Assembly (NCBI RefSeq): GCF_005877885.1
Contig: NZ_VCHY01000004.1
Location: 124,001-188,000 of the forward strand
Reading direction: 5' to 3'
DNA length: 64,000 nt
Source of the DNA: Labilibacter sediminis
GTDB taxonomy: Bacteria; Bacteroidota; Bacteroidia; Bacteroidales; Marinilabiliaceae
Made by a program: the position numbers and the translations under genes. Every line of letters starts with the position of its first letter. Within the stretch, counting starts at the first letter, position 1. Positions 17,538-28,200 of the stretch are shown here, piece after piece. Under the pieces are notes generated by a model. The model searched no databases, was not told the DNA's origin, and saw nothing but the letters and a program-made list of their open reading frames with translations.

Positions 17538-17819
17538 ATGAGCAAGACAGTTGTAATTGTAGATGAGCATCTCTTCAATAAGTTAATGGGCAAGATAGAC
17601 CACATTAACGATAAGATTGACAGTATCAATGTAGCCAAGAATGATGGATTTAAAGACCGCTGGTATGTTACCGAAGAAGTATGCAAACTATTAAATGTAA
17701 GTAGGAGGACTTTGCAAACTATGCGTGACAATAAGGTTATTGCCTACAAGAAAACCGGACGCAAAATATACTATAAGGCTTCTGAAATTGAAGCTTATTT
17801 GGAAAGTATTAATGGATAA
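17538..17819 (+). CDS. Excisionase-like helix-turn-helix protein
   Basis: A 93-residue protein with a coiled N-terminus (residues 8-35, LFNKLMGKIDHINDKIDSIN) and a MerR/excisionase-type HTH_17 domain (WYVTEEVCKLLNVSRRTLQ, then RKIYYKASEIEAYL). Proteins of this size with this domain are found at the start of maintenance operons of Bacteroidota integrative elements, where some act in excision or regulation. It is followed after 14 bases by the DUF3987 gene, so it is probably co-transcribed. The decamer array just upstream is a candidate binding site. The start at 17538 is the only reasonable ATG. Confidence 0.85.
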   Translation: MSKTVVIVDEHLFNKLMGKIDHINDKIDSINVAKNDGFKDRWYVTEEVCKLLNVSRRTLQTMRDNKVIAYKKTGRKIYYKASEIEAYLESING

Positions 17820-17833
17820 TCCCCTTAAATAGT

Positions 17834-19189
17834 ATGGAATCATTTGAAAAAGAAAAAACGGAACTGGGGAAATCACATTTGAAATTTGGAAAGATGTCGA
17901 TCCACGAAGCTAACTTTAGACTTAAAATGGCAGAGGAATCGGATTTTCCATTGACCATCTTTCCAAAGTTTATCCAGGATACTATTATAGAATTGCATGA
18001 TCACGGGAATTATAACATCGACTATACATCGGTAAGCATTTTTACAGCCTTGGCCGGGATTATTGGCAACTCGTATCATTTACGTAAACATATTGAGTGG
18101 ATAGAAAACCCATCTATGTGGGTGGTGTTGGTTGGTAAGTCAGGGCAGAATAAAAGTGCCCCATTAAAAACGGCTTTTAAAGCTGTGAAGAATCAACAGA
18201 AGCAATTTGATAAAGAATACGAGGCTGCTGTGTCCAACTTTGATCCTGATTCAGGAGAGAAAAAGCCAACAAAGAGGAAACTCTATTCCACAGACCCAAC
18301 ATTCGAGGCATTAATCAATATGCATAAGCAAAACCCTAATGGAATGATATTGATGCCAGATGAGTTTAAGAGCTTTATTTTAAATCTTATTGGATATAGT
18401 GGAGCATCAAAGCAGAGTCAGTTTTTGTCCATTTGGGACGGAGCGCCAATTTCATTGGATAGAAAAGAAGCCGAAAGTTCATCATTAAGTATGCCCTGTG
18501 TTTCCATTATTGGAAGCATACAGGATGACGTTATCGCATCATTTAAAGCCAAGGATATTAAGGATGGATTTTTTGAGCGTATCTTATTTGCTATTCCATT
18601 GAAGATGGAGAAGAAATATGTGAAGCGGACAAATCCCAATGATTATTTGATCGAACAGTTCCATTCAAAAATGAAAGATTTTATTGATTCTGTTTCTCAG
18701 AAGAGTAGTACTGAAGAGTTAGTATTGTCTGATATGGCTGACGAACTATTCATTAATGAAGTGAATAAGCATGTAGCACCATCCAATAAAGATGCTATGA
18801 TTTCCGGTATACTTTCAAAGCTGGATAGGTACATTTTAAGGTTCGCACTTGTTCTGGAAGTTTCGAATAGTTTTTTCGATAATCTGCCCATTGAGCGTGT
18901 TGGTGAGAGTGCTATGAAGAAAGCCATTATGCTAAAGGATTACTTCTATGTCAACGCTTTAAAACTCAATAATATGGTTTTAAATGTATATGAGGATAAC
19001 TCCAAGGAGGGTAAAGTTCTACAAGTCATAAAAAAGATTGGGAAAAAGGAATTTACCAACAAAGAGTTTATTCAAATGGCAGACCATATGGGGATTGCTA
19101 AAGAATCATATGCCTACCAATTACTCAGTAATACAAAGCTAGCTCATAAGGTGCAAAAGGGCGTGTATGAAACAGATGTTTTAAACTAG
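17834..19189 (+). CDS. DUF3987 primase/helicase-like ATPase
   Basis: A 451-residue protein matching the DUF3987 pattern seen on Bacteroidota mobile elements: FPKFIQDTIIEL, VSIFTALAGIIGNSYHLRKH, a Walker-A-like WVVLVGKSGQNKSAPL near residue 105, MILMPDEFKSFIL (Walker B/DExx-like) near 175, and SIIGSIQDDVIASF with DGFFERILFAIP. The C-terminal part has a helical, possibly winged-helix region. Such proteins are thought to act in replication or maintenance of the excised element, often with a primase; here the Toprim protein 500 bases downstream would be the partner. Length is at the short end of the family. Exact activity is not established. Confidence 0.85.
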   Translation: MESFEKEKTELGKSHLKFGKMSIHEANFRLKMAEESDFPLTIFPKFIQDTIIELHDHGNYNIDYTSVSIFTALAGIIGNSYHLRKHIEWIENPSMWVVLVGKSGQNKSAPLKTAFKAVKNQQKQFDKEYEAAVSNFDPDSGEKKPTKRKLYSTDPTFEALINMHKQNPNGMILMPDEFKSFILNLIGYSGASKQSQFLSIWDGAPISLDRKEAESSSLSMPCVSIIGSIQDDVIASFKAKDIKDGFFERILFAIPLKMEKKYVKRTNPNDYLIEQFHSKMKDFIDSVSQKSSTEELVLSDMADELFINEVNKHVAPSNKDAMISGILSKLDRYILRFALVLEVSNSFFDNLPIERVGESAMKKAIMLKDYFYVNALKLNNMVLNVYEDNSKEGKVLQVIKKIGKKEFTNKEFIQMADHMGIAKESYAYQLLSNTKLAHKVQKGVYETDVLN

Positions 19190-19197
19190 AATACTGT

Positions 19198-19671
19198 AGA
19201 GTTTGTGGAGTTGTGGAGTTTGTTTGATTCACAGTGTTTTACGTGTGGAGTTTGAGTGTAGTGAGTGTGGAGTAGCGGAGTGAAAATATGTATTTTGAGA
19301 TCAGATTCATTTTCATATCTACCAAAAATAATAACGTCATACTTTCAATTGTGGATATAAGGGCATCAGCAGGTGCGCCAAAAAACAAGGTTGATTGGAC
19401 GGTTAAAGAAGGATGGCTGTTTGAGGCGTTTGAGGAACGAAAAAAGTCGAGTTCCAGCCATCTCAGTCCAAAACCGTAGTTTTTTGAGTGAAGCTGGTGC
19501 AGCTTTGATTTTCTTTGCTTCTGTTTCTTGTATTAAGACAAGAAATGGAGTCGGGTTTCGGCGAAGCGCCATTTTATCAATTAGAAAATATCAAGTTGTG
19601 GAGTGAGTGGAGTTGTATGGAGTAGTAAGTGCTTGAAAAACAACAATCCTCCACAACTCCATAAACTCCAC
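19198..19671. repeat. GTGGAGTT-repeat-flanked noncoding segment
   Basis: About 500 bases lie between the DUF3987 and Toprim genes. The left side has clustered GTGGAGTTG/GTGGAGTTT units (19205-19221, 19245-19254, and 19267 on). The right side has more (19598-19625) and then an inverted copy, TCCACAACTCCATAAACTCC (19650-19669). The middle (about 19358-19575) is less AT-rich and is open in short frames on both strands, none with a convincing domain. I have the unverified impression of having seen similar short translations from other Bacteroidota mobile elements, which would suggest a conserved DNA or RNA element rather than a gene. Candidates are a transfer origin, a replication origin or an ncRNA. 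Confidence 0.6.
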
Positions 19672-19691
19672 TGAAACAAAAACTTTCCTTT

Positions 19692-20684
19692 ATGCCAGAT
19701 ATTCGCTATTCATTGGAAAAATACAAAGGACGGTCAACCAGGTATCATTGTCCGCAATGTCACCAGCGTACTTTTACCAGATATGTAGATAATCATACCA
19801 ATAAACATTTGTCTGATTATACAGGTAGGTGTAACCGTGTGGAAAAATGCGGTTACCATTTCACGCCCAAAATGTACTTCGAGAAAACTGGATACGAACC
19901 GGATGATTTTCATATTCCAGCATCTAAGCCAAAACCTATCATCAAACCTCCTTCATGCATTGACAAGAAGTTAATGCAAGCATCTCTTAGTAATTATCAC
20001 CAAAATAACTTTGCTATTGGCTTGAGTAAATACTTTCCGGAACATATGGTTTTGGAGGTATTACAGAAGTATTGCGTAGGCACTGCCAAAGGGAATAAAA
20101 CCATCTTTTGGCAAGTCAACCGATTGGGACAAGTAAGGACGGGTAAAGTGATGCAGTATAATTCAGCAACTCTAAAGCGAGTTGGTTATATTAATTGGGT
20201 GCATCATATCATTAAGCAAAAGGATTTCAATTTAAAACAGGTATTCTTTGGAGCGCACTTACTAACTGACAAATTAAGACCTGTTGCTATTGCCGAAGGC
20301 GAAAAGAATGCCATCTTCGGAGCGTTGTATTATCCGCAATACAATTGGGTTGCTGTTGGTTCTATTGAGATGTTGAATGTACAGAAGCTAAATACTCTCA
20401 AGGGTTACCAGGTCACTTTATTTCCGGATAAAGGGAAAGCCTTTAAGAAATGGAGCAAAATAGCTGAAAGTGCATGTTTCAAAGTTAATGTGAATACAGT
20501 ATTGGAGAATACCGACTTGAGTGAAGGTGATGATATTGCCGATTTAGTTATTTCTATCAAAAAGACACAGTATCTGGCAGGTCCAGATGCTCTTATAAGT
20601 AAGCTTAAAAAGAAAAATAAGTACCTGGGTTTATTGATGGATGAATTTGATTTGAAGCTGACTTCTCTATCAGGTCATGCTTAA
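19692..20684 (+). CDS. Zinc-finger/Toprim primase-like protein (DUF6371-like)
   Basis: A 330-residue protein. The N-terminal zinc-ribbon is YHCPQCHQRTFTRY with GRCNRVEKCGYH about 25 residues later (residues 19-56). The middle matches the DUF6371-type region (FWQVNRLGQVRTGKVMQY). The C-terminal half is Toprim-like: PVAIAEGEKNAIFGALYYP near residue 200 (conserved Glu), LFPDKGKAFKKW near 245 (Asp), and DDIADLVI near 280. It resembles CHC2-type primases and probably primes or assists replication of the excised element together with the DUF3987 protein upstream. One Asp of the usual Toprim D-x-D is replaced by DKG, which is common in this family as I recall it. Symbol withheld. Confidence 0.78.
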   Translation: MPDIRYSLEKYKGRSTRYHCPQCHQRTFTRYVDNHTNKHLSDYTGRCNRVEKCGYHFTPKMYFEKTGYEPDDFHIPASKPKPIIKPPSCIDKKLMQASLSNYHQNNFAIGLSKYFPEHMVLEVLQKYCVGTAKGNKTIFWQVNRLGQVRTGKVMQYNSATLKRVGYINWVHHIIKQKDFNLKQVFFGAHLLTDKLRPVAIAEGEKNAIFGALYYPQYNWVAVGSIEMLNVQKLNTLKGYQVTLFPDKGKAFKKWSKIAESACFKVNVNTVLENTDLSEGDDIADLVISIKKTQYLAGPDALISKLKKKNKYLGLLMDEFDLKLTSLSGHA

Positions 20685-20758
20685 AATAATTGTATCTATC
20701 TTTTCTTGAAAATGTATGACTATATTACAAATGGTAATAATTTTAATACAGAGAATAG

Positions 20759-23700
20759 CTATGACCTATTTTTTTTATATTCAGTGGGTGTACAATTATA
20801 TTTCTCTTTAAAGCACTTGGTAAAGTAGGCTGGAGTAGCAAACCCGCAAGAGTATGCTATCTCAGAAATATTAGCGCCATTCTTGTCCAGATACTGTTTT
20901 GCGCGTTTAAGTCTCATTTCCTTAATTAATTCAATTGGTGTTTGATCGGTTAATGCTTTAATTTTCCTATAAAGTTGTTTGCTGCTGATTTTCAGTTCAC
21001 TTGCTAGATTATCAACACTTAAGTCGAAATTAGCAATGTTTTCTTCAATTATAGCCAGTGTCGATCGCAGAAATTTCTCATCAAGTGACTCAATTTTAAT
21101 TTCATTTGGCCCGATGATCAGGTTTTCTGAATACTTCTTTTTTAGTTTTTCTCTATTTACTATTAAATTATCTATTGTAACTTTTAAATGTGTGAAATCA
21201 AATGGTTTAGTTATGTATGCATCAGCACCCTCAGACAATCCTTGTATTTTCTGGTCTATAGAGGATTTTGCAGTCAGCATAATGAATGGTATGTGAGAAT
21301 ATAAAACATCCTCCTTAACAATCTGGCAAAATTCATTACCTCCCATAATTGGCATCATTAAGTCTGAAATTATTAATGAAACCTCCGTATCTTTTACTTT
21401 CTTCAGTGCTTCTTTACCATCAGCTGCCTCAATAAAATTGTAAAAAGGGTGTAAATGCTTGATGATATACTTCCTGATCTCATCATTATCTTCTGCGATA
21501 AGGATAGTGTTCTTTTCCTTTTGTCCTTCAACTGAATCACCATCATTAATATTTTGTGATGATGTATTATGGACTATATCAATTTCCGGATATTCATTTT
21601 TCTCAGTAGATGTGAATGCAAAATCAGTATTTGAATCAAAATGACTTTTCCCTTTTAATAATTTCACCTTGAAACAGGAGCCTTTTCCAGCTTCGCTTTC
21701 AACCGCAACACTGCCATGATGCAATTCTGCAATATCTTTCACTAAATTTAATCCAATGCCAGTCCCTGATTGGTTTCGGTTATGGTCATCCTGATAAAAA
21801 CGTTCAAAGATATGCTTTTGGTTTTCTTTACTAATGCCCTTGCCGGAATCACTAACTGATACTATTATGTATTTTGCTTTTTCCTCAATAGATAGCTTAA
21901 TACTACCGTGTCTTTGGGTGAATTTTAATGCATTCGAAAGAAGATTATTTAATAGCATTTCCATTTTTTGTTGGTCAAACCACAATTGAATTTTAGTTTC
22001 AGAAGTGATTAATCGTGTATCAAGTTCTTTATCCTTAAAGCTGAATTCAAAAGTCTTAAAGATACTTTGAGCAAAATCAACAAAATTATACTGATTAACT
22101 GCCAGTCTCATTTTTCCAGCATCTATCTTTCTAAATAGCATCAATTGATCAATGAGATTTTTTAATTTTATAGCATTCTTATGAGCTATATTTACAGATT
22201 CAATATATTCTTCTGGGTGGATAGGTTTAGTTCTTAGGATATTTTCAAGGGGAAGGAGAATCAGAGTTAAAGGGGTTTTAAACTCATGTGAAATATTCGT
22301 AAAGAATTGGAGTTTAATCTTATTAATTAATTTAATATGACTTTTTTCCTTGTCAGCTATAATTAGTTTAATACCCATATAGGTGAATGAGAATATTAAT
22401 ATGGCATATAGTACAAAAGCCAAAGGACTGGCATACCAATATGGTGCCACTTTAAATTTGATTATTTTCTCATCAGGCATCCAAATATCATCATTATTGG
22501 TAGCCTTAAGAATGAATGTGTAATTTCCTTTTCTAAGGTTCGAATATCGAGCGTAATTTTTATCACCAGTGGTATAATTCCATTCTGTATCAAATCCTTC
22601 TAGTTTATAACTGTAATTATTTTCATAGAGGCCGGAGAAGTGCATGGAAGCAAAGTTAATTACAATGTTTCTGTCAGATTCCTTAAGATGTATCAGGTCT
22701 TCAAAATGAATGGGTTTGCTAATTGTCTTTTGGTTATTTAAATCTTTACCAGGAAGAATCATCTCGTTATTTACTTCAATTGAACTAATTTGAATTGGTG
22801 CAATGAAATTATTGGAAGTAAATTGCTGAGGGTAAAATGATATTACCCCATTTATAGCTCCAAATAGTAGCTGTCCATTTTCAGTTAATAAAGACGAACG
22901 TTTGTTAAATACACCTATTGGCAAGGTCCGTTCGATTTCAAAACTTTGGTAGGTATCGTGAGAGTAGTTGGCAAATCTGTAAAGTTTTGTATAATCTGAT
23001 AGCCATAATGATCCTTCCGGAGTTAATATCCCATTTATTACTTTGGAATTTGAGATGCCTGGTATAATAATTTCTCGGAAATGTCCCTTTTCAAATAAGC
23101 ATATTCCTTTAGATGTGCAGAATAATAAACTCTTGTTAGGTAGTTTAATTATATCATAGCAAGTATTTGACAGGAGGTTGCCTTTAGTCGTTTTAACGGT
23201 ATAAACCTCATATTCATTAGTATTTATATTAATCCTAAAAACTCCATTTCCATTGGTGCTGACCCATAAATAATTTTGATCTTCCAATAATGTTTGAATT
23301 TTATCTGATGGTATGGAGAATCCAGAATGATTACTATAATGGGCAACACTGTCTTCTTTTAATTCACCGTTAATGCTTCTTGAACGAAATATTCTATTGA
23401 TACCATGACCACTTGTTCCAATCCAAATACTATTATCCTCAGTTTCAATTACTGTGTTGGTAAAGTTTGTAGATAATCCAAGTTTAGAGGTGTTTTCCGA
23501 GAAGATATCGAATGTATTCCTTTTTTCATTAATTTTGAATACCCCCTGAACTGTTGCAGCCCAAAGACTACCTTCCCTATCGATATGAAGATCATTGGTT
23601 TTTGAATCAGTAGGATAACTATTGAATTTCCCGGTCTTTTTATTTACAAAAGCTATTCCATTACCACTGCCAAACCAAATATTTTTATCTGACTCTGCGA

Positions 23701-24826
23701 AACATGCAATATCATAATCAGTAAAATCAAGATTGGTATTATTTATCCTATTGAAGCTAAATTGTGCTTTGTTGATGTCAAAAATATTTATCCCATTGTT
23801 AGTGCCAATCCACATTGTACCCGAGGCATCAATATATGTGCATTTTATCACATTATTAGATATGCTTCTGATATTATTAGGTTGATAAAAAAAGTGCTCA
23901 AATGTTCTTTCAAATGGAGAAAATAAATTAAAACCAAAATCTGTTCCTAAAGGAATTTTACCATTAATATAAGGCCCAATGGATTTAATGGTATTATTTG
24001 ATGGCGATTTATACTTATCCTTGGTAACATAGAATGTTTGGAATTCCTTTGAAGATATGTCAATTTTGAATAAACCTTTATTGGTGCCGGCAAAAATATG
24101 ATTAGGTAATATGCTATACGTTTTTAAATCTAATACGAGATCATTAGGTGCTTGATTATCCAGCTTATTAGTTAATTTAAGTTTAGTAAACGATTCGGTT
24201 ACCGGGGAGAATATATTTAAACCATCATACGTGCCTACCCAAATATTCCCTTTTGAGTCTTCTGCTATTGCACGAACAATATTATGGCTTAATGAGGTCT
24301 CTACATTAGGTTGATGGTAATAATTTTTGAATGATTGATCTCCCGGATTAAATACAGATAAGCCATTTTTCGTCCCAATCCAAACTTGGTCATTTTTATT
24401 AATAAACAAAGCTCTGACTTCGTTACTGCATAAAGAGTTGTTGTTATTTGGCTTATTTACATATGCTTTTGTTTTGTAAGTGTTTAAATCAATGAGCAAC
24501 AGGCCATTATTGGTGGCTGCCCATAATGAATTATTTTTGTCGACAATAAGAGCTGATATAGCCGATTCAATACCTAAACCTATATTATTGGTATAAAACG
24601 GTTGTTCGAATGTGTACCCATCATACCGGAATAATCCGTTTGAAGTTCCAACCCACATAAATCCATCATGATCCTGGGCAAAAGAAAGAACACTATTAGT
24701 AGGTAATCCCTCCTTTAATCCTATATGCTCAAATCTAATATCTATAGAATTGGAATAAGTGAGTTGAAATGAAGTTAAAAATAACCAAAGAACCCATACT
24801 CCTTTTCTGGAATTTGTAATTTTCAT
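20759..24826 (-). CDS. Hybrid two-component system regulator (HTCS) of the cargo PUL
   Basis: The 1355-residue protein has all HTCS parts. A signal peptide (about 1-25) leads to a 14-repeat-scale reg_prop propeller (VGTSNGLFRYDG, IGTKNGLSVFN, VGTYDGLNIFS, IGTNNGINIFD and others) to about residue 700. Then come Y_Y_Y (about 720-795), one membrane helix (about 800-825), HisKA with NISHEFKTPLTL (phospho-His near 855), HATPase_c (DSGKGISKENQ, GTGIGLNLVKDI), a receiver (IAEDNDEIRKYI, ISDLMMPIMGG; phospho-Asp near 1160) and an AraC HTH ending EKYNCTPTEYKK. It is divergent from susC across a 413-bp region and almost certainly senses a periplasmic oligosaccharide of the cargo glycan and activates that operon. 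Confidence 0.95.
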   Translation of the reverse strand: MKITNSRKGVWVLWLFLTSFQLTYSNSIDIRFEHIGLKEGLPTNSVLSFAQDHDGFMWVGTSNGLFRYDGYTFEQPFYTNNIGLGIESAISALIVDKNNSLWAATNNGLLLIDLNTYKTKAYVNKPNNNNSLCSNEVRALFINKNDQVWIGTKNGLSVFNPGDQSFKNYYHQPNVETSLSHNIVRAIAEDSKGNIWVGTYDGLNIFSPVTESFTKLKLTNKLDNQAPNDLVLDLKTYSILPNHIFAGTNKGLFKIDISSKEFQTFYVTKDKYKSPSNNTIKSIGPYINGKIPLGTDFGFNLFSPFERTFEHFFYQPNNIRSISNNVIKCTYIDASGTMWIGTNNGINIFDINKAQFSFNRINNTNLDFTDYDIACFAESDKNIWFGSGNGIAFVNKKTGKFNSYPTDSKTNDLHIDREGSLWAATVQGVFKINEKRNTFDIFSENTSKLGLSTNFTNTVIETEDNSIWIGTSGHGINRIFRSRSINGELKEDSVAHYSNHSGFSIPSDKIQTLLEDQNYLWVSTNGNGVFRININTNEYEVYTVKTTKGNLLSNTCYDIIKLPNKSLLFCTSKGICLFEKGHFREIIIPGISNSKVINGILTPEGSLWLSDYTKLYRFANYSHDTYQSFEIERTLPIGVFNKRSSLLTENGQLLFGAINGVISFYPQQFTSNNFIAPIQISSIEVNNEMILPGKDLNNQKTISKPIHFEDLIHLKESDRNIVINFASMHFSGLYENNYSYKLEGFDTEWNYTTGDKNYARYSNLRKGNYTFILKATNNDDIWMPDEKIIKFKVAPYWYASPLAFVLYAILIFSFTYMGIKLIIADKEKSHIKLINKIKLQFFTNISHEFKTPLTLILLPLENILRTKPIHPEEYIESVNIAHKNAIKLKNLIDQLMLFRKIDAGKMRLAVNQYNFVDFAQSIFKTFEFSFKDKELDTRLITSETKIQLWFDQQKMEMLLNNLLSNALKFTQRHGSIKLSIEEKAKYIIVSVSDSGKGISKENQKHIFERFYQDDHNRNQSGTGIGLNLVKDIAELHHGSVAVESEAGKGSCFKVKLLKGKSHFDSNTDFAFTSTEKNEYPEIDIVHNTSSQNINDGDSVEGQKEKNTILIAEDNDEIRKYIIKHLHPFYNFIEAADGKEALKKVKDTEVSLIISDLMMPIMGGNEFCQIVKEDVLYSHIPFIMLTAKSSIDQKIQGLSEGADAYITKPFDFTHLKVTIDNLIVNREKLKKKYSENLIIGPNEIKIESLDEKFLRSTLAIIEENIANFDLSVDNLASELKISSKQLYRKIKALTDQTPIELIKEMRLKRAKQYLDKNGANISEIAYSCGFATPAYFTKCFKEKYNCTPTEYKKNRS

Positions 24827-25239
24827 TAAGGCTTAAATTTTAATATCTCTAAAATAAGGGAAAATGTCGACTTAAAAATCGCAATGTCTTATTATTTATT
24901 TTAATTGTCTGATTTGTTGTATTGCAAAGTGATATTGTATGTATTGTGCTGTCTATCAGGTAATATTGAGCGACGATTGCTTCTATTGTCTTAAAAATTG
25001 TTGAATTATGTCTTTTTGTTATATGCATTTATTTTGATAGACCTTACTATTGTATCATGAAATTAAAAGTACGTTTTCAGGTTATGACGCTTTCCTTATT
25101 TATTGCATCAATAATTATAGTATTACTATTAATTATTATTTAGTTGGTTTATTGAATCATCAAAAAAAACCGAAGGTCTGGACGCCCCCGGTTTTAATTT
25201 TAAATATTGGAAAATATTCAGGTTAATTAATTCAAAAGT
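24827..25239. other. Divergent control region between HTCS and susC of the cargo PUL
   Basis: The 413-base AT-rich gap should hold the susC promoter and the HTCS binding site. Near its susC end is a hairpin, AAAACCG (25166-25172) with CGGTTTT (25189-25195) and a C-rich loop, in what is probably the susC leader; it could act as an attenuator or a small regulatory RNA terminator. A 28-codon hydrophobic ORF (25057-25143) precedes it. Confidence 0.45.
25057..25143 (+). CDS. Possible 28-residue hydrophobic leader peptide
   Basis: ATG at 25057 opens MKLKVRFQVMTLSLFIASII..., a basic start followed by a single membrane-length hydrophobic run, ending at TAG 25141-25143. It lies between the divergent HTCS and susC genes, 97 bases before susC. 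It could be a small membrane protein, a relic of a longer gene's signal region, or chance in AT-rich DNA. No ribosome-binding evidence. Confidence 0.2.
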   Translation: MKLKVRFQVMTLSLFIASIIIVLLLIII

Positions 25240-28200
25240 ATGAAAAAAAAACATGTGATAAGGTGCTTATCGAGAATAGCAGCATCTGAATTGAATTTAA
25301 AAAGGAAGCTTATTTTTTTATTCCTGATATTGTTGTTAGGGGTTACCTCTACACAGAATAGTTATTCGCAAGATGCAAGTTCCAGGAAAAAGAAGACCAT
25401 TAGTGGAAGCATAAAGGATGAAACAGGCGAGACTCTTCCGGGTGTAAATGTGTTAATAAAAGGAACAACAAATGGTACGATTTCCGATATGAATGGCAAC
25501 TATATTATATCCGATGTGCCTGTTGGTTCCGTCTTGAAATTCTCATTTATAGGGATGGCTACCCAGGAGGTGGTAGTAGGTAGGGAATTGACCATTGACG
25601 TGCAGATGATGCCTGCTGCCATTGGCCTGGATGAAGTAGTAGCTGTTGGTTATGGTACTCAGAAAAAGAGGGATGTTACAGGAGCGGTTGCATCTGTATC
25701 AAGTGAAGATATACCTAAGGGATTAAATAAAGATGTGGGAAGCACTTTATCTGGAATGACTGCAGGTGTTAATGTTATACAATCAGGAGGTGCAGATCCA
25801 AATGCTTTGCCTAAGATCAGGATTCGAGGAAGTAATAGTATCAATTTATCAAGTGAACCTTTATACGTGGTAGATGGAATTCCCATTGACCCGGAGATGA
25901 ACAATACGATAGACCCCTCGATAATTGAACGTATTGATATTTTAAAAGATGCAAGTGCTGCAGCAATTTATGGAATAAGGGGAGCTAATGGTGTAATACT
26001 AATTAAAACAAAAGATGCGGCAGAAACAGAAGGGCTTATTGCATATAATTCTAAGTTCGGTATTCAAAAATTAATCAGACCATTTGAGTATGCCCCGGCA
26101 TCTGAGTTGGCAAAGATTGAAAATGAAGTTGCAGAAGCCGAAGGGAATGATCCTATTTATTCAGATGAGGAAATTGCAAATATGGGTGATGGCTATGATT
26201 ATATAGATGAAACATTCCGTACGGCTTTTTATCAGGATCATAACCTTAATTTTATAAAAGGGAATAAAAAAAACCAGGTATTTGTTTCATTAGGCTATAC
26301 TAATCAAGAAGGAATATTGAAAAATACTGATTTTGAAAGGTATACTTTTAGTGTTAAAACAAGTAGTCAATTATCTAAAAATTTTTCTATCAGAAATAAT
26401 ATAAAAACAGCTTTCATCGATGCTAATTATACCAATTATTCTCCTGGGTCTAGTAGTGAAAGTGTAATGTATAATATATTACAGGTTAATCCCTTAATTC
26501 CTTTTTATAACGAGGATGGTACATATGGTGAGCCTCCGGTTGGTGTAGCTGGTACAAATCCATTACCATATCTATATGATGTAGAAAAAAACAATAAAGT
26601 TTATAATGTTCTTTTAAGTACACAATTAAATTATAAACTGACAAAAAAAATAGATGTTAAGCTTACTGGTAGTTATATATATAATAATGATTTAAAGAAT
26701 AGATTCTTCCCAAGCACTACTAAAGAAGGTGCAATAGACGCAAATGGATTGTCAGGGATGGCCAAAAAAAGTAGTGCAAGATCTTCAAAATTATTAGGCG
26801 ACTTTTTAGTGACTTACAATAATAAATGGAACAAACACAAACTAGTAACCTTAGCTGGTGTATCAGCAGAAAAGAACAGAAAAGAGTTGTTTGACATAAC
26901 AGCTAAAGGTTTTGCAACCGAAGACGTTTCGTTTAACAATCTCGGTATGGCTAGTTCATTTACCAATCCTGCTAGTTCTGTGATAAGTCCTTCAACATTA
27001 GGTTATTTAGCACGTGCAGAGTATAGCTTTGGACTAAAATATAACCTGACAGCTTCGATGCGTTATGATGGGGCAAGCGTTCTACCAAAGGATAATAGAT
27101 GGGGTTTTTTCCCTTCTGCAGGTGCTTCTTGGTGGTTAAGTGAAGAAGGGTTTGTCGGAAACCTTAAAGATAAATTAGGTATTAAAATAAGACTGGGTTA
27201 TGGGTTAACAGGTAATATTAATGGTATTGCCGAAGGAGCTTCTTTGGTAAAAATGGATGGAGTTTATACGAAATATACTTTTGATGGAAACAACCTCATT
27301 ACCGGACTAGCACCTGGGAATATTGCGAACACAGACTTACAGTGGGAAAAGACAAAACAAAGCAATGTTGGGTTAGATTTAATATTAACCAATACGCCAT
27401 GGTCTTTGAGTTTTGATTATTATAATAAGCAGACAACCAATCTAATTTTTAACATGCCCATAAATCAATATTATGGTCATAAAACGATTATAGTAAGTGA
27501 TGGTGTCGTCTCAAACGAAGGGTTTGAAATAAATTTATCGGGGAAAATTAAATTAGCCAATCATTTGAGTCTCGAAATGAATGGTAACTTCAGTTATAAC
27601 GATAATAAAGTAGATGTCTTGCCTAATGAAAATACGATGTTATTAACAGGCTATAATGTAGGTATTGGACAAGGTACGATTGATTATAACAGATGGATGG
27701 TTGGTCAACCAATTAGTACGTTCTATGGCTATAAAGCCGACCGAATTATTCAAGAAAATGATGAGCAAACATTGCAGCCTAATAGTGAACCCGGAGATTA
27801 TCTATTCAAGGATCTTAATGAAGATGGAGTTATAGATGAACAAGACAAAACTATTTTAGGTCATGGACTTCCAAAATACAGAGCTGCTTTAAATTTAAAT
27901 TTATCCTATAAAAGATGGTATTTAGGTGCCCAATTTACCGGTAGCTTTGATGTGGATAGGTTCAATGTGAATAGAGCAAAAAATGAATCTCGATTCTGGG
28001 ATACTGCTTTAGACAGGTGGACCCCAATTAATACGGATACTCCAATTGCAAAAAGTGGCTCATGGAAAACAACTCAGTACGGTAGTTTTGCCAGCGACTA
28101 TTTTGTTGAAGATGCTAGTTATGTACGATTACAAAATCTAACATTGGGTTATGACTTAAATTTAAATCGAAGTGAATTCTTAAAAAGTTGTAACATATCT

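Noticed and set aside
19288-19606. Three short ORFs on both strands between the DUF3987 and Toprim genes
   Set aside because: They overlap on opposite strands, have no start-site support or domain, and are better described as one noncoding repeat-bracketed segment.
25161-25200. Riboswitch in the susC leader
   Set aside because: Only one short imperfect hairpin is visible and it matches no riboswitch consensus I know.
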